Of a stretch of 64,000 bases of DNA, positions 33,335 through 46,670 are shown piece after piece. The position numbers and the translations under genes are program-made. The first letter of the stretch is position 1, and each line of letters starts with the position of its first letter. The notes under the pieces were generated by a model, which did no database searches, was not told where the DNA came from, and saw nothing but the letters and a program-made list of their open reading frames with translations. Source of the stretch: Sisyra terminalis (Eukaryota > Arthropoda > Insecta > Neuroptera > Sisyridae); assembly GCA_958496175.1 (NCBI GenBank), contig OY292278.1, positions 18,290,001 to 18,354,000 on the forward strand, read 5' to 3'.

Positions 33335-34530
33335 CATTAGAAAAAAAAATGACGTCATACGAAGGATATTCGGTTCAGTGTTTTAATTTCCTCACTATTG
33401 TCGAGATGGGTAATAGTCAGATGGTTGGGGTGGTTTCTCTACCGGGTTTATTATTTAAGCTGTTTTTCCCTGATCGTAGCTATTTCTATGTATTTATGTA
33501 CGTCGTGGTTTGTGATGTACCATATCGTATTTGTTATTAAGTAAAATACCTTGGACTGGGATCTCTGTATTGTCTTGATTTTGAAACTACTAACGGTTTT
33601 CTATTGTGGAATGCCATATGTCCAAACGGGCTTTTGTATAGCTTTGGATATAGCTAATTTGCCGTCCAGGAACAGTCGCGACCTTTTCCCTAGCAGCTAC
33701 CCATTTCTTTTGCACCTACCTCTTTTTCTAGTGACCTAGTGACCAGAGCTTTTTGACCATGACCTTCGTTGGGTTCTTTTACTGAGAATGTGGTTTCTTC
33801 AGGTGAGCTGTTTGTCTGTATGGAACCTAGATATTGGATATCTGTGACTTGGAAACTTTGGCATACGTCAGTGTTTTGTAACCTGTGGTACCTGCACCCC
33901 TGGGGGTGCGAGGAGATATTTCTTGGAGTGCAGAGAGAGTCCCTAACAATATAAATTATTAAATTTTTGACAAAAAATTTCTATGAATTTTTCAAAAAAA
34001 AAAATTTTCTTAAATAAAAAATTGAAACACATTTTTCAATAGGGTGCGGGACCTAAATTTTCAAATTCAAAGATGGACTAAGATTTATTTATTTTGATCC
34101 TCCACTTTGGGACAATTGTTGAAGTGTAGCTTGGAGTTTCTCGGACGCTAAGTTAGAACTATGGCTTCGAACTAGCAGTGCTGTAAGGATCTGTTGTGTA
34201 TATTAAATACAAAATGGGTCCCAGTATGCTACCTTAGGGAACTCCCGAACCTATCTGGTGTAGTTTTGTTGAGAAATCTTCAAGAAGTTGGGTTTGATCC
34301 TCAATTCGAGCAAATTTTCCATATTTCTCGATTGCGGATTTTTATTAATTCTAGAGTCGCTAAAGAACTTAGTAGAATTGTCTTCCAACCAGGTAGGATT
34401 CGAGCATCTTGGCCAATAAAGTAGATAATACGTTTCTTATTTTCTGTATAAGTTCTTTGTGCTTAATTGTCTTGATTACTTGGTTTACGTCACGAAAGAT
34501 GGCGGAACAGTAATTCTTCGATAGAATTAT
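33335..34530 (-). pseudogene. Jockey-type LINE reverse transcriptase, broken, minus strand
   Basis: A near-complete Jockey RT domain hidden by frameshifts and an inserted SINE. From its 5' side (34530 down): KNYCSAIFRDVNQ (motif A with its catalytic Asp), KHKELIQKIRNVL, SYLVGRQFY; then the SINE at 34289-34382; then GVP*GSILGPILYLIYTTD (RT motif B, Q replaced by a stop), KINKS, an AT-rich insertion near 33957-34040, DIQYLG, FLDGKLAI, KPVWTYGI, IKTIQRSQSKV, HPNHL and LDNSEE. The last blocks match fragment B at 2.9-3.5 kb closely, so this is an older relative of that family. The YADD box is not found in the readable frames. The plus-strand open frames at 33328-33954 and 34194-34424 are shadows. 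Confidence 0.82.
34289..34382 (+). mobile_element. tRNA-derived SINE, copy 6, headless, inside Jockey
   Basis: Plus-strand copy starting at the B box GGGTTTGATCC and running through gagcaaattttccatatttc, ttgcggatttttattaa and tagagtcgctaaag. The A-box head is missing. It interrupts a minus-strand Jockey RT between SYLVGRQFY and GVPxGS. Confidence 0.75.
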
Positions 34531-34534
34531 GAAT

Positions 34535-36290
34535 CCTTAATTGTTTTTGCAACTCAATATACTTGCTCTACTATAGAGCAATGCTTTAAAAAGCCAAATC
34601 AATGATTTAGGATTACTTCCTTTTGGATTAAAGTTGTATAGATTATAAGAAGAAAAGCTCTATTTCAGATGAACTTCTATCAATGTATAGGACACTGAAC
34701 TATTAGATTTTTAAGATTACCTACTATTTACTAATCATCGATTAAAAAGCTCTGTGCTTTAAAAGCGGATCAAACTGAATATAATAGAAACAAACATTTT
34801 TTTTTAAATCAATAGAATTGAACTTCTATTGACAGTATATTAATAAAATAACCCTTTGATAAATAAAATTTTGCAACAATATCCCTAATTTATGAAATAC
34901 GCAATGTAATTCGAATTCGTATATCATAAAAACGCTTTTTTGTTTATTAAACATACACACAATAATGATTTACATTAAAATAAATTTACCAACCAAATAA
35001 ATATTTGAACAGAAACGATATAGGTGTAATCTTTTTTTTTCTGTTTTATGGTATTCAATTAAATGAAAATAAAATTATTTATTTCTGTTATAAAAAAACA
35101 AAAACCCGAAACAGGACGAAAGAATGAATACAAAGCGATGACAAGGTTGAAAAAAAAATAGATTAAAATAACGATTTCACCCCAACTTTGGTACATTTCT
35201 AATTATGATTTTTTCATTTCGATAAAATCCATGAATATATTCATGAATTTATGGTATTACATACATAAAAAATCAAATTAACTCGGCCATATTATTTTGG
35301 TTCGAGCCCTATTCATGTTTAATCCTTTTGCTGAGATTTTTTCAATAGTATAGGAATTTAAATTTTAATTTCTTTTACACAAAATGTCAAAGTTCTGAAT
35401 CTATTTAAATACATCAAAGAACGAATTTTGCTCTAATTTTTTATACATTTTATTTGGGACATGCTTATACGACATCGTTACGATATAGTCTCAAATGTAT
35501 ATACGAATGGAGTCAAAAAGTTAAATGTGAAGAAAACGAACGAATAAAACACAAGAAACGTGTTTTTAAAATTCATACATCACTAGACAAGAGACGAAGA
35601 AGAAGAGATCACGAACAAAAAAAAAAAAAGCACTAGCGACAAAAAAGCTTCTAGTCAAGCTTCACAAGTAGTGGAGAAAAAACTTAAGTTCCCAGCAGAG
35701 TTTTGCGCCTGTTAAGAATGAAATATGGGCGCCTGTTTAGAAAATAAAATAAAAACACTAAAATATATATGAAAAATAAAATCTCGGCCATAAGTATTTA
35801 TTATGAAAATTTACGAAAAAGCCGACTCGAGCGTTTTATTCGAAATCTGAATGAGAGATGAGCGCCAGAAGAGATATGAAAGGAAAAACACATTTAAGCT
35901 GAAGACAGAAAACGTTGTTAATCCTGTTTGTTGTTGGTCTCCCTTCGTCTACCATAAGACGTAATGAGAACGAATAAATCTCCTGTACATTTTCTCCTTA
36001 ACATTTGTTTTACACATATAAATGACGTGATAAATGAAAAGAGAACGGGAAAAATGGAGTCAGATTTAAGTCAATTACGACCTAAATCCATCAAAAATTT
36101 TATGTAAACGAAAAAAGTTTTACACGAAAATTTCCCATTAAATAAAGCAAAATGAATCTTATCACTTAGCAAGGACTAAGATAAATTTAATTTATTAATA
36201 ACAATAAATGTATGTTCCTGTGTTTTAAAACAAGCTAAGCATTAATTATTCAATAATAAATTCAAATTTCTAAGAAAAAGCAATGTTAAA
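34535..36290. other. No gene recognised
   Basis: AT-rich. The open frame at 35454-35636 ends in a lysine/arginine-rich low-complexity stretch and is not convincing. Confidence 0.4.
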
Positions 36291-36443
36291 CAGAAAATCA
36301 ATACTTACCATTAAAATTAAAGCGAAAATAAAATTATTAGAGCTTTTCATTTTAATTTTTGAAAATGACCAAAAATAAAAAGCTTACAAACCAAAACTTT
36401 ATCATTATTTGGTCACTATTTTTGAGCTTTGCAAGGTCTAGTA

Positions 36444-36682
36444 CAGTGGTTCTTATCCTTGTTAAAGGTACTAATCCCCACCAGTTTCATATGAGTTTTC
36501 ACTGAATCCTTCTAGGAAAAATAATATATGATTTCTTCAAATTCAAAACATAGGTATATATTTAAACATTTAGTAGGTGAACAAAATGAAAAAATAAACA
36601 TTAAGCCTCGATATCCACCAAACCTTCAAGACTGACTTACGTAATCCCTACGGTTTGATTGAACCCCAGTTAAGAACCACTT
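36444..36682. mobile_element. hAT-like MITE in duplication unit 1 (36 kb)
   Basis: Starts cagtggttctta and ends taagaaccactt. The 8-bp flanks gtctagta and gactagta differ by one base, the hAT signature. No coding capacity. Confidence 0.8.
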
Positions 36683-36912
36683 GACTAGTAGATTATCAAA
36701 AATGTAATACATTATGAAAACCAAAATATAAAACCTTCTGAGCTTTGGTATTTGAAATGACAGGCCATAAAATCAATACTCACCTTTGTATAAAGCAGAG
36801 AAATAATAATTTGAGTTTCTTATTTTCATTTTTAAAAATGGTTAAAAAATAAAAAGCTCTCAATCCAAAACTTCATCATTGTTCACTTTTTTAAGCTATG
36901 CATAGACTAGTA

Positions 36913-37140
36913 CAGTGATTCTTAACATTGTTGAAGGTACTAACCCCCAAACGTTTCATATGGGCTTTCATAGAACTCTTCTTGGAAAAATAAAATATAA
37001 ATTCTTTAATTTCAAAACATAGGTATATATTTATACATTCAGTAGGTACACAAAATTAAAAAAAAAAAAACATTAAACAATGATATCCACCGACCCTTTA
37101 AGACTGACTCACCGAATTGAATCCAAGTTAAGAACCACTT
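36913..37140. mobile_element. hAT-like MITE in duplication unit 2 (37 kb)
   Basis: Starts cagtgattctta and ends taagaaccactt. The 8-bp flanks gactagta and gcctaata have diverged at two positions. Sister of 36444-36682. Confidence 0.78.
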
Positions 37141-37239
37141 GCCTAATAGATAATCAAAAATGTTATGCATTATAAAAACTAAAACCAAAATATTTATAAA
37201 ACCACCTGGACTTTGGTATTTGAAATGACATGGCCAGAT

Positions 37240-39375
37240 TTGAATAAAAACCAACCGTATTTATATTTTGTGACGATTTTTTTCCATTTTTTCAATTTTT
37301 AATTTTTCAAATCGAAACATCTGTCAATGTATAAGCTTGCTACTCATTTCTTTTCGAATTACCTATAAATTTTGCTTATAAATGAATTTTATTACTTATG
37401 TCGTATGACTCAGTTTTTTTTTTCACAACGGCTAGCTATCACCGTTAGGTGCTATTTTTATTAGTAAATTTTTAAACAAGTTTCATATAAAGTCTTTGTT
37501 GAAAAAATTTTTTACGTTAATGATATTGTTATTGTAAAGATGAATATAACAATTATAAGGGCAAAGCTACGGCCAAACTCTTGCAATTATCAAAGATAAA
37601 TAAAAGCATAGCTCTAAGAAACTCAAAATATATAACAATCAAATATTATGTGAAACTTAAATACACAGTCATTAAAGACTTTAAATTTAAAAAGTAAAAT
37701 TAACAAAACGAAAATAATTAACTTGATTACAAGGGTTGATATTTGAATCTCGTTTATTTTTTACCTTAATACTATAAATTTATATACATTTGTAATGATA
37801 CTTGTTTTTGGTATTAGTTTTAAGTTATTAGATTAATAAGATATAAATGTATTTAGATTAATAAGAATATTTTCCAGGCCTATGTACAGGTGTTTTTGAA
37901 ACACTTCTATAGATGCATACTTCGTATGCACAATGTATGTACATGTTTATGTAACTTGGTCAAATATAAATATTGGTTAGAATAAGTTTGTGGGCTTTAT
38001 AAACTTCATATTCTTCCAGGGTGTTCTTGCAAATATGTATATTGTATAAGTTTAAAGTATGTTCCAAAATTTATACACTTATGATTTTTATCTTATAGAC
38101 GTTTTGTAAAATTTGAAGACGTTGTTGAACCAAGCTTTTTCGGTATATGATCCTTGTATCTAATCCCGAAAAATCTACCATTTTGGTTACCAAAAATCTG
38201 TCATAAAGAATGTTTACAGGAACCACATTAAACTTTATATATTCCGGTTATATTTTTCAGTTTGATTTGGTCATTCTCCCTTGGCTTAAGAATTTTAAGG
38301 ATAGTTTTATTTGGCGAAAATACGATGTTGCTATTAAGTTTCATTAGAAAGTCGGCGATTGGTTGCAAATATATCGTTGAAACTTTATTTGTTTATACAA
38401 GATATATAAATATGAAACCAGAATTAGCCCTTAAGAAGTGCTGACTGCCAATAGAAAGTCAGTAAGACCATTTATTAAGGTTTTTTTTTGTTTTGTTATT
38501 TGACTAAGACTGGCAATTAGCGACAGTGTAAACTTCCTAAGATTTCTCAATTTTTAATAGCATAAAATACTAAGTTTAGTGCTTAAATAGTACGATTTGG
38601 GGACAGCATTGATTATCTATTACCATTTAAGCAAAACCTGCTGTGAAATCAAATCGAATAATTGTTGAAGATTACGTTGACTATGCTCTTAAGAAATTTT
38701 AGTATTTAAAGAGATTTTAAGAACCAAGAACGTGGAAACCATTGAAAAAATTAGAAATTAGGTTCAAAGTTACGACGACTTAACCAAATTCTAGAGTTAC
38801 CATAAATTTCAGTTAAGAGTTGACTTTGAATATTTCAATTATAGCCCAAAATTAACCAAACTAAATTTATGGAACCGAACAAAACTATCATGTGAATTGG
38901 TTTCCCGAGGGTTGGATTCTATGAATATTTCCAAAATTTTCCAATTTTCCATAATTCTTACCTCTTGAGAACCAAACTTCGATTTTGTCCAACTTTTTAC
39001 TAAAGATATATTTGAATGTGTTTTAATTACCTTTGTCCTATCCTGTTAAATAGAGTTGACTACTATAACTATCTTTTTTCATCCCCTACAGTTCAAATCT
39101 CTAATCATTGTGTTGGAAAAAAATTGTTTTGATCTTTCTATTTTTTCTACTATCGATGTTCATGACTTTTTGCTTCTTTCTTTATATGCTTGATTCTTCT
39201 ATTAATTCTTTTTTCTGCCATCTACTCCACATTCCCTATTTCCAAGATTGACTTCACTTATTTGTATTTGAATTTTCCTTTTTAATACTTCTGTTATTAA
39301 CTTAATTTCATTCCTCTATCTCCCCAAATTCTCAGTACAACGTACTCAGCTTAGTTTACCACTAGTTTATATATT
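37240..39375. other. No gene recognised
   Basis: AT-rich. The open frame at 38262-38444 has no recognisable domain. The pyrimidine-rich stretch at 39060-39350 may be the decayed continuation of the LINE fragment that follows. Confidence 0.4.
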
Positions 39376-39379
39376 TACC

Positions 39380-39690
39380 CTTCAATTTGATCGAAGTGGT
39401 CTTGTAGCATAATATCCTATACATGTTTCTCCACTTGAAACATCCACATTGTAAGATTCATATCTCTTTGACATCCTCCTTCATCAACCTCAAGTACTTG
39501 CAACAATTTGCCTTTTTTATTTCTTCATTGTTAATTTTTATAGAACGATGAGTGTTTTGGAAATACTTTTTGCACTTGGTTTGCCTGTTTTAAATTTTTA
39601 CTAACTTCTTCCAGTTTAGCTGTCCAGGTGTTCAGATTAGCTACTAGATCTTCTCTAATCTTCGTTTAGGAACGATTTTCGTGATGGTTA
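39380..39690 (-). pseudogene. LINE reverse-transcriptase fragment K
   Basis: The minus strand reads EDLVANLNTWTAKLEEV (a block before the KTK..V segment of RTE-like RT proteins). In another frame it continues KINNEEIKKANCCKYLR, corresponding to the INxxxIExVxxFKYLG segment. Frameshifts and stops break it. It lies on the RT side of the region covered by the RTE fragments at 29.3 kb, but the sequence is divergent, so it is probably a different family. Confidence 0.55.
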
Positions 39691-39699
39691 CAAATAAAA

Positions 39700-42140
39700 A
39701 TGAGCTTAATGCTGATCTTCGATCTATATTTTACATGCATGAAAAGATTTCCATCGGCTTATCGAACATTTTTCTAATTTTCCCCCATTTGTAACTTTGA
39801 ACGTAAAAATTTCCATACCATAAGTAAAACAAGTTGAAATTTCATCTTCTAAAATCTTAAGGTCCAGATAGTTACGTCAATTATATTTTTGTCTAGAAGT
39901 ATTAACTTATGCAAACTTTTGAAATGAATTGAATAATGATCATAATTAATATTTACATGGAATCTGAAGGCTGATATTTTTCGATTTTTTGGATTTCGAG
40001 CAACTATATTCATCCATTATGGTACATAATAGTGAAATATTGCTCCAAATCCATGCTTCAAATCAACTAAATCCGAACACGCGGATTTATTCCGTACACG
40101 AGCTGCATTCTCTTTTATTTCGATAAAGTTTTCCAGGACGAAAATGTCGCAACGCGACTCTCTTTCCATTAATAAATTTAAATAACACTCAATATTCTCG
40201 TTGATTTATCTCAAAAAGTTATACGTCTCGTATAGATTTACATTTTTTTTCTATTTTTTAATATACGAAGCACAAAAAGAACAGTGCCATAGAATAAAAG
40301 ACTCAGACATAATTAACCTTAAGTTTAACTTTTAAAGATAGCCTCGATCCATTTTATAAATGATAAAAGAGATGACAATAATAAATGAACAGTACCCAAG
40401 CATATAGCCTGCCATATTAATCCTTCTCTTTTTCTCACTCATTAATCCTTAATATCTCGCGTTCCTTATCTCCAGAGACACATTTATAGTAAAAATTTAA
40501 GTTAATAGTTGAAGGTAAAGAAACTTTTTCCTATTAATCTTTAAATGTAATTTATTGAATAGGGTTGGCGTTTTTTGTTTTCGTGGGTCATAAAAAATAA
40601 TTTAATGCATAAAATGAGAATGAATATCTTAGAATGTGGGTGAGTTACGGGTGAATTTTGCCAAGAATGCAACAACTGGTTTTAATCAAAATCCCGTCCA
40701 GTGCACAAAATTGCATTTGCATTGCTGCTCTGCATAGGTATTGGAGCGACGTGTTTCAGTTTTATGTGAGATGCCTTCCTCAAACTTAATTATGCATTGC
40801 ATGCATTTACCTTTTGTATTTTACAGTGACACAAGTGCATATGACATTCCGATCTGAATATAAGATTATTGCTGCTAATATAATGAAGACTTCAATTTCC
40901 TTCAATCTGCATGATATCTGCGTAATTAAGTTATGAAATTTTGTTCAACTTTGGTTTCAATTCCACAAATATATGCGGTTTTTAGGCTTTCACAATCTGT
41001 CTTAATAATTTAACAACCCTATTGAAGTTATGGCTTTGAAATTGGAATTGGAAGTCATGTTTTTGAATGGTGGTGCCCTTTTACACCTTGTCTGACAATC
41101 TCCCCGAATTACAACTTCAGGGCGTAAAAAGCTCTGAAATAGTTTCGGGTTATTAAAGAGTCATTATAGTATTAATTATCTGCGGCTTAGCCAGTCTGAG
41201 AAAAAATATCTCATATAGAAATGATAATTTATTACGTTAGACATTTTGAGGAAGAAAAAGGTTTCTGAAATCGAATAAAATCTTACTAAAGAGGGGAGAT
41301 CGATAAGGAAACCCTTATAAGATAAGTGTATCAGGATTGAAATAAAATTTGTAAAAAGTTCAATTCAAACATCAAATTTGCTCCAAAATGTACATAAATT
41401 TGTTCCCACCAATAGAATATTTTGAACTTGAATTAAAGAATGGCATTGAGAAATTTTTACATGTAAAACTGAGGATTTTGTCATATATTGATTTGCTGAT
41501 GTGTGGTTGGGACGATTGAACCATGAACGAATGTATAAACTTTTGAATGATATATTTTTACACACAATGTAACATTGGGGAAGGAAAGGAGGGACTTCAC
41601 TTATAATGTTTACAATATCCTGCATCGTAGAGGGGAAAAATCAGAATTTTTGTGGGTCAGTTATTGTCGACAAGGTCAGAAAAACACCTATAAGATTGGA
41701 GAATATAAAGATGTAGATGAGGTATTATTTTTTTTCTTATATCCAGCTTGGATTTATATGGTTGTTGAATTGGATATTTGAATTATAAATCAGTCTCTCC
41801 TCGGTAGCGATTGAAAAGTAAAAGTTACAGATTTTGTATTTTTTTGGTGTTTATGTGCAAATCCTAGGTTGCACTTTGAACAATATCCAATTTGGAATAA
41901 CATATACCTACTCCTGTAAATCAAAATTACTTATTATCTTCGAAGTCTTAGGATATTGAAGCTAAATATGCAGCAGAGGATTTACATACAATCGACTAAA
42001 ATTGAGAAATCTATAACTTTCTCCCTTAAGCTCGCATTAAGATTTAAGGGTTACAATTACAAACTTCTTACTTTTGTTGTTATTAATTGTCAAATCCTAG
42101 TTTGTATATTAAATTTCAGTCTTCTAGGACTTTGGAGTAT
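39700..42140. other. No gene recognised
   Basis: AT-rich. Open frames at 41365-41625 (minus), 41575-41781 and 41956-42147 (plus) show no recognisable domains and no convincing splice context. Confidence 0.4.
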
Positions 42141-42149
42141 ACCCTAGAG

Positions 42150-43495
42150 CAGGGTTTTCCGGACTATAATCCGTGGAGCATAAATAGGTATTTAGCAAAA
42201 ATTTGGAGAAAATTTAGAAAATTGAACTCTTGATTCAACTTTATAATGAAAAATCAACAGTTATACTTTATTAAGGCTTGTGTTATCAAGAGTGGGAAAA
42301 AAAATTTTTGTACCTAGAAGTTGGGTACAGCAATAAAAATCTTTAACAAGTTCCAATATTTTTTACCGAAGGTGATATAAAAAAAAAATAATTTAAGAAC
42401 CCAAAATCATCAAAGCCAATAGGAGTTTGATTTATTTGTATTTTTATGTTTGTTACCTAAATTATATTTCTTTAAAAGCATTTTTTAATTTTCTTTATAT
42501 TATTATGAAGAGTCCGACCGAAAACAGTTTTAACGACCGAAACCAAAACCAAAACTTCCGTATAAGGTCAAGTTTTCGTAGGAAAAACGTTTCATAATTA
42601 GTCCGTCTACTTAATTTTAAATCTTATAGGATTTTTTTAGTTATTCAATCTCTAATATCTGAGCTAACCATTAACATAACACATTATTATTACTTCTTAT
42701 TTCAAATAAATTATTTGTGCTGAAATAAGGGGTTAAAATGAAAAAAATGCACATAATTTATCTTTTAAATTATAGCTACGAATAACAAAAATTTAAAACA
42801 AAGTTTTAAAACAAAATTAATTTTTACCTTATATGCTTAGGTACACAAAATATAATGTTCTCTTTCTAATATCTTAAAAATCTTCTAAACTTTGGTGGCT
42901 TTTTTCGAAAACTAATACAAATAATTTTTATCAACTGATACTTATCAGTATTTCATAATGAAGAATTCATATTCACATTCATAAATGAAGAATCTAATAT
43001 TGTAAGTATAATAATAATTTTCCAACATTTTCATCTCACGAATTCAGTTTCGGTTTTCGTTGTAGTTTCGATTTGACGACAGCGGTAACCGAAACTAGGC
43101 CAAAACTCGTTTTTTGCCGAAACTGGTCTAAAATCGAAAGTTCAGTCGGACATTAAAAGTTAGAAATAGAAAATGTCTAGCGATATTTACATAATTGTTA
43201 TGATATAAAAAAATATAATAAAAATGAAGAATGGGAACTAACCAATTCAGAATTGATCAAGTTTATAGTCAATTTTCATAAAATTTTCACTCTAACACTC
43301 ATCTACATTCTAAAGAATTCGATATAGTTATCGATGAAAACGATGAAGTTAACCCGAAACTCATTTTGGTCAAAACCGAAACCGAAAATTCGGTCGGAAT
43401 AAATACCCAACCCCTCACAAAATAAGTTAAGTGTTTCGCCAAAGTTTTCAGATTTGCCAAGTATTTCATCACTGAAAATTTTTGGATAAACCCTG
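42150..43495. mobile_element. hAT-like non-autonomous element, about 1.35 kb
   Basis: The left end cagggttttccg and right end ggataaaccctg form short imperfect inverted repeats. The 8-bp flanks ccctagag (42142-42149) and tccttgag (43496-43503) match at six of eight positions. No transposase frame is visible. It contains a nested inverted-repeat element (42513-43153) rich in gaccgaaa / tttcggtc motifs. The ends are short, so confidence is moderate. Confidence 0.5.
42513..43153. mobile_element. Nested inverted-repeat element with gtccgac termini
   Basis: Left end gtccgaccgaaaacag; right end mirrors it as cgaaagttcagtcggac. Subterminal accgaaac / gtttcggt motifs occur many times near both ends. 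A further ttcggtcgga end-like copy lies at about 43390-43400. No clean target duplication, no coding frame. Confidence 0.5.
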
Positions 43496-43499
43496 TCCT

Positions 43500-46080
43500 T
43501 GAGATTTTGAGTGAGAACCTGGTAAAATCAACTCTTTTCGAATATCAATCAAATCTCAAGTATAAAAGCTGGACAAATTATACTTAACATACTTGAGAAG
43601 TGTAAAAAATGTAGCGAATTTCAAAAACTTTTGGTCTCTATTATTATTCTAAGCTATGAATGTTTGAAACTATGTACAATGAAACATTCGAGAAAAGGTA
43701 TAATATGCTACCCTACTTCGGTATGGCTTATGTGGGCGGAATCACTACCGTATAAATCGTACCGTATACCCGAATAATTCTCTGTGGATTTTAGTAATTC
43801 TCAGAATATAATTTCAATTAAAAGAATATTTGTAACAATTTGAATATCTTAATGTTTAGTTATTTGATTTTACAATGGGAGGAATCCAGGTTCGGTTTAA
43901 CGTAGCTTTTATGAAGGTATGAATGTAGGTTAGTAGTAGCACAGACTTATGTCAGGGGTCGTTGTTCACGAGATAGTCAATTTTACTTTAGCTGAAATAG
44001 GACAACAAGAAGTTAGTTAGCATATAAGGAAATCATGTATTGTTTGCATCAAATTTTTTACGAGTAGGTTTGATTAATACAGAAAAATGAAAATCATGGT
44101 TCATAAACTTCAAAGTTTATTTGAGTGGAGAAATTCGAGTATATATCTACATACAATTTTCAATTAATTTTTTTCCTAGCTAACCTAATTTTTCCATGCA
44201 AATATGTTTCATGTTTCATTATGTTTCGATTACATAGGAAAATGCTGAAAGGATTGTGATGGAGTGGAAGGAGCTTTATTTAATGTTTACATTCATACGT
44301 CATACATGAACGGGAATAATGGGGATAGGGCGTGAAGTGCCTGTCAATCGCCTCATCAGTTTCACTCTTCACTGCACTACATTTATAAAACTTTTTATTT
44401 TCATCGCTGTACGTTGAGGTTTTGAGGCTAAGTGATTTTCATTTTTAAAAACCGTTCGAAATCAATTATGAATTCATACACTTACTACGTTCGCTGGCTC
44501 GTAGTGAAAATATGATGATCTCGTGGTGGAATTGAACGAGGAAGAACGTTTTATCGTATCGAATGGTGCTGGATTTTGGAATTACAAATGGAACGTTGCT
44601 CGTTGAATATCAAAGCAATTCAAATTTTGGCGAGCATACTTACCTGCTATCAAATAATGTAGCAATGTTATTCAAGCTTTCCGCTTAAATATTCAGATGA
44701 TGCTGAAATGAGAAAGGAAAATAGATGTTTCCAAATACGTAATTTGGTGGTAAGTATCCTCTGAAAAATACTCTAATTCTTTTGATGGGATATTTGGTTT
44801 CGAGTGAACACTTTGCTTGCAAGTTTAATGGAACATAATTAAGGAACTTCATGCTTTGAAATGTAAAATGCATTGGTTCATCATAAATGTATGTTTACAT
44901 AAGCAGTTATGGACGTTGACTGTAAAATGGTAAAATATAAACAAAAATTGAACTAATTATAGTCGAATTTTTGCGAAAGTTTAAAAGCTTTATGAATATA
45001 GATATAATCAATGCAAAATATCACTAACTCATTTATAACAACCTAAACCTCGTGAGGTTTACAAAGTTATAAGTATTTTTAGTTGTTTTAATGGAGGAAA
45101 AACTTTCATTTATTCAACCCCAAAGAAAAATAAGATGGTTATAAAGAAAAAATTAAGTTGTTCATTTCACAGCTAGTCAATCGTTAAGTTTAAAACTTTT
45201 TGTTATTTTGTACCAAAACATTGGTTGAAACCAAAAGTCAACAAAATAATTCCATGATATTTGATCCCACGACAAAATATCCGAAGACCAAATATTTCCA
45301 AAAAAATATCCATGGACAAAATGTCCCTAAGATAAAAAAACCCATACATTTAAATAGTTGGCAAGACTACGGTTCTTCCGTGAATTTTCTTTACGTGAAA
45401 AAAGAGTAGTCGCATTTTTTAAGACATTGCACTTAATACAATAACTGATATCAGATCTTTTTCGTATTTTACGATAACTAGAACCGTTTTCTCTTTTTGT
45501 TTTTCGTTTAATGGTTTTCATATAGTGAAGGAAATTAACCCGGCTTTGAAATAGTATGCCATAGTAGACCTACACTTTGGTTAACTTTGGTCACCCTGAT
45601 TTTCTTTTTTGGTATATTTATAGATATAATATTGGTGCTGATTTTAAACAACTTACTTAACAAAAGTTAAAAGGCATAAAGCTCGAATAATTTGTATCTA
45701 AAGCTCGAAAGAGCTTTTAAGAGCATGAAAGAATACAAACCTTATATTCTTGATATAACGTTAGATTTGTCAATATTCTGACATTTTCATTAATCTATAT
45801 ATATTTTTTTCTTAAAATAGTATTTGTCGCTAGCAATAGGGTTCTTTCATTACGATGGTAATTTTGAGCTTTATTCTTAAAACTCTTAAATGTCTTAAAA
45901 CTAGACTTTTTATGTATTCTACGTTCTTCACTTTTTGACGAAGTATCACTTCCTTTACGATAGTAAAAACAAAATATCTCTTTTCCTCAAAAAATTGTAT
46001 TATGCCAGTTATTGACTTATTTTTCCACAATTTTTTAACAGCTAATACTTTCTCTAATTTTTTTATTTCTTGAGGCAATT
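43500..46080. other. No gene recognised
   Basis: AT-rich. Open frames at 44685-44873, 45200-45409, 45327-45521 and 45830-46078 overlap on both strands and are low-complexity. A gacaaaatrtcc-type phrase recurs around 45250-45340 and loosely near 48790 and 48990, perhaps an old dispersed repeat. Confidence 0.35.
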
Positions 46081-46084
46081 ATTT

Positions 46085-46670
46085 CGATGTCGATGTACCC
46101 AATATATGTACCCCCTTAGAAAACTGCTGCGCCTACGGAGAGGTCGTCAGTCCTGCAAATTTGAGGAATCTTATGGTCTCTTGGATCTCTCTAGCTATCT
46201 TCTGCCATCTTGTAGCACCTCATACTGCTCTCTTTCCTCTCTGTAACAATGACATCCCAGGATGATAAGGCCTATTGTTAATTCGCCCGCACATCTCCTG
46301 CTTTCTGTCTGTTCACCGGTTATCAGGAGAGAGTGGATGAGTTTAACTCTTAACCGGAACGACACAACAAAGTACCTCCAAAGTACCCAGAGGTGGATTA
46401 CTCAGTACTGTTTATTTGATCCGTTACAGCTTCAGAGGGTGGTTCTGCTATATACCATCGCATTTCGTTAATTAAGTTTTTGACACACTCTAATGGTGTC
46501 CTTTTTGGTAAGTTCTTCCCACTTGCGAGATAGTCTCTTCCCTATCGTCGCTTCATTTTCTGCTGAGTCCAGAAGCTCAATTTCTTCGATTCCCTGACAT
46601 CCTAGGACCAATACAAACTTAATGAGTCGTTCCGATCTGCGATCTGCGTAGCTTGCACTGCATGGTTTTA
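46085..46670 (-). pseudogene. Decayed RNase H LINE tail (element J)
   Basis: The minus strand reads LGCQGIEEIELLDSAENEAT, which fits the VPGHxGIxGNExADxLA block of LINE RNase H with the G-N of GNE lost. Downstream, with frame changes, come LLITGEQ...RRCAGE..TIGLIILGCHCYREER, matching the TGH...CR.C...ET..H.ILxCPA...R tail module, and ETIRFLKFAGLT, a typical last helix. Stops occur between the blocks. The region is GC-richer than its surroundings, as expected for a former coding sequence. It is not the same family as element C at 4.0-4.6 kb. Confidence 0.5.

Larger units (their letters stand above)
36294..37237. repeat. Tandem duplication, about 470-bp unit, two copies
   Basis: Units 36294-36768 and 36769-37237 share order and orientation: aaaatcaatact.acc, aaataaaaagct, gactagtacagtg, aaacataggtatatattt, gatatccaccga, gaaccactt, ctttggtatttgaaatgaca. 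Each unit contains one copy of a hAT-like MITE, so the MITE predates the duplication. This is the same history as the 5.5-6.5 kb duplication but with a different MITE. Confidence 0.85.

Noticed and set aside
45200..45350. Recurring gacaaaatrtcc phrases as a tandem repeat.
   Set aside because: Only a few irregular, loosely similar occurrences; not enough to define a unit.
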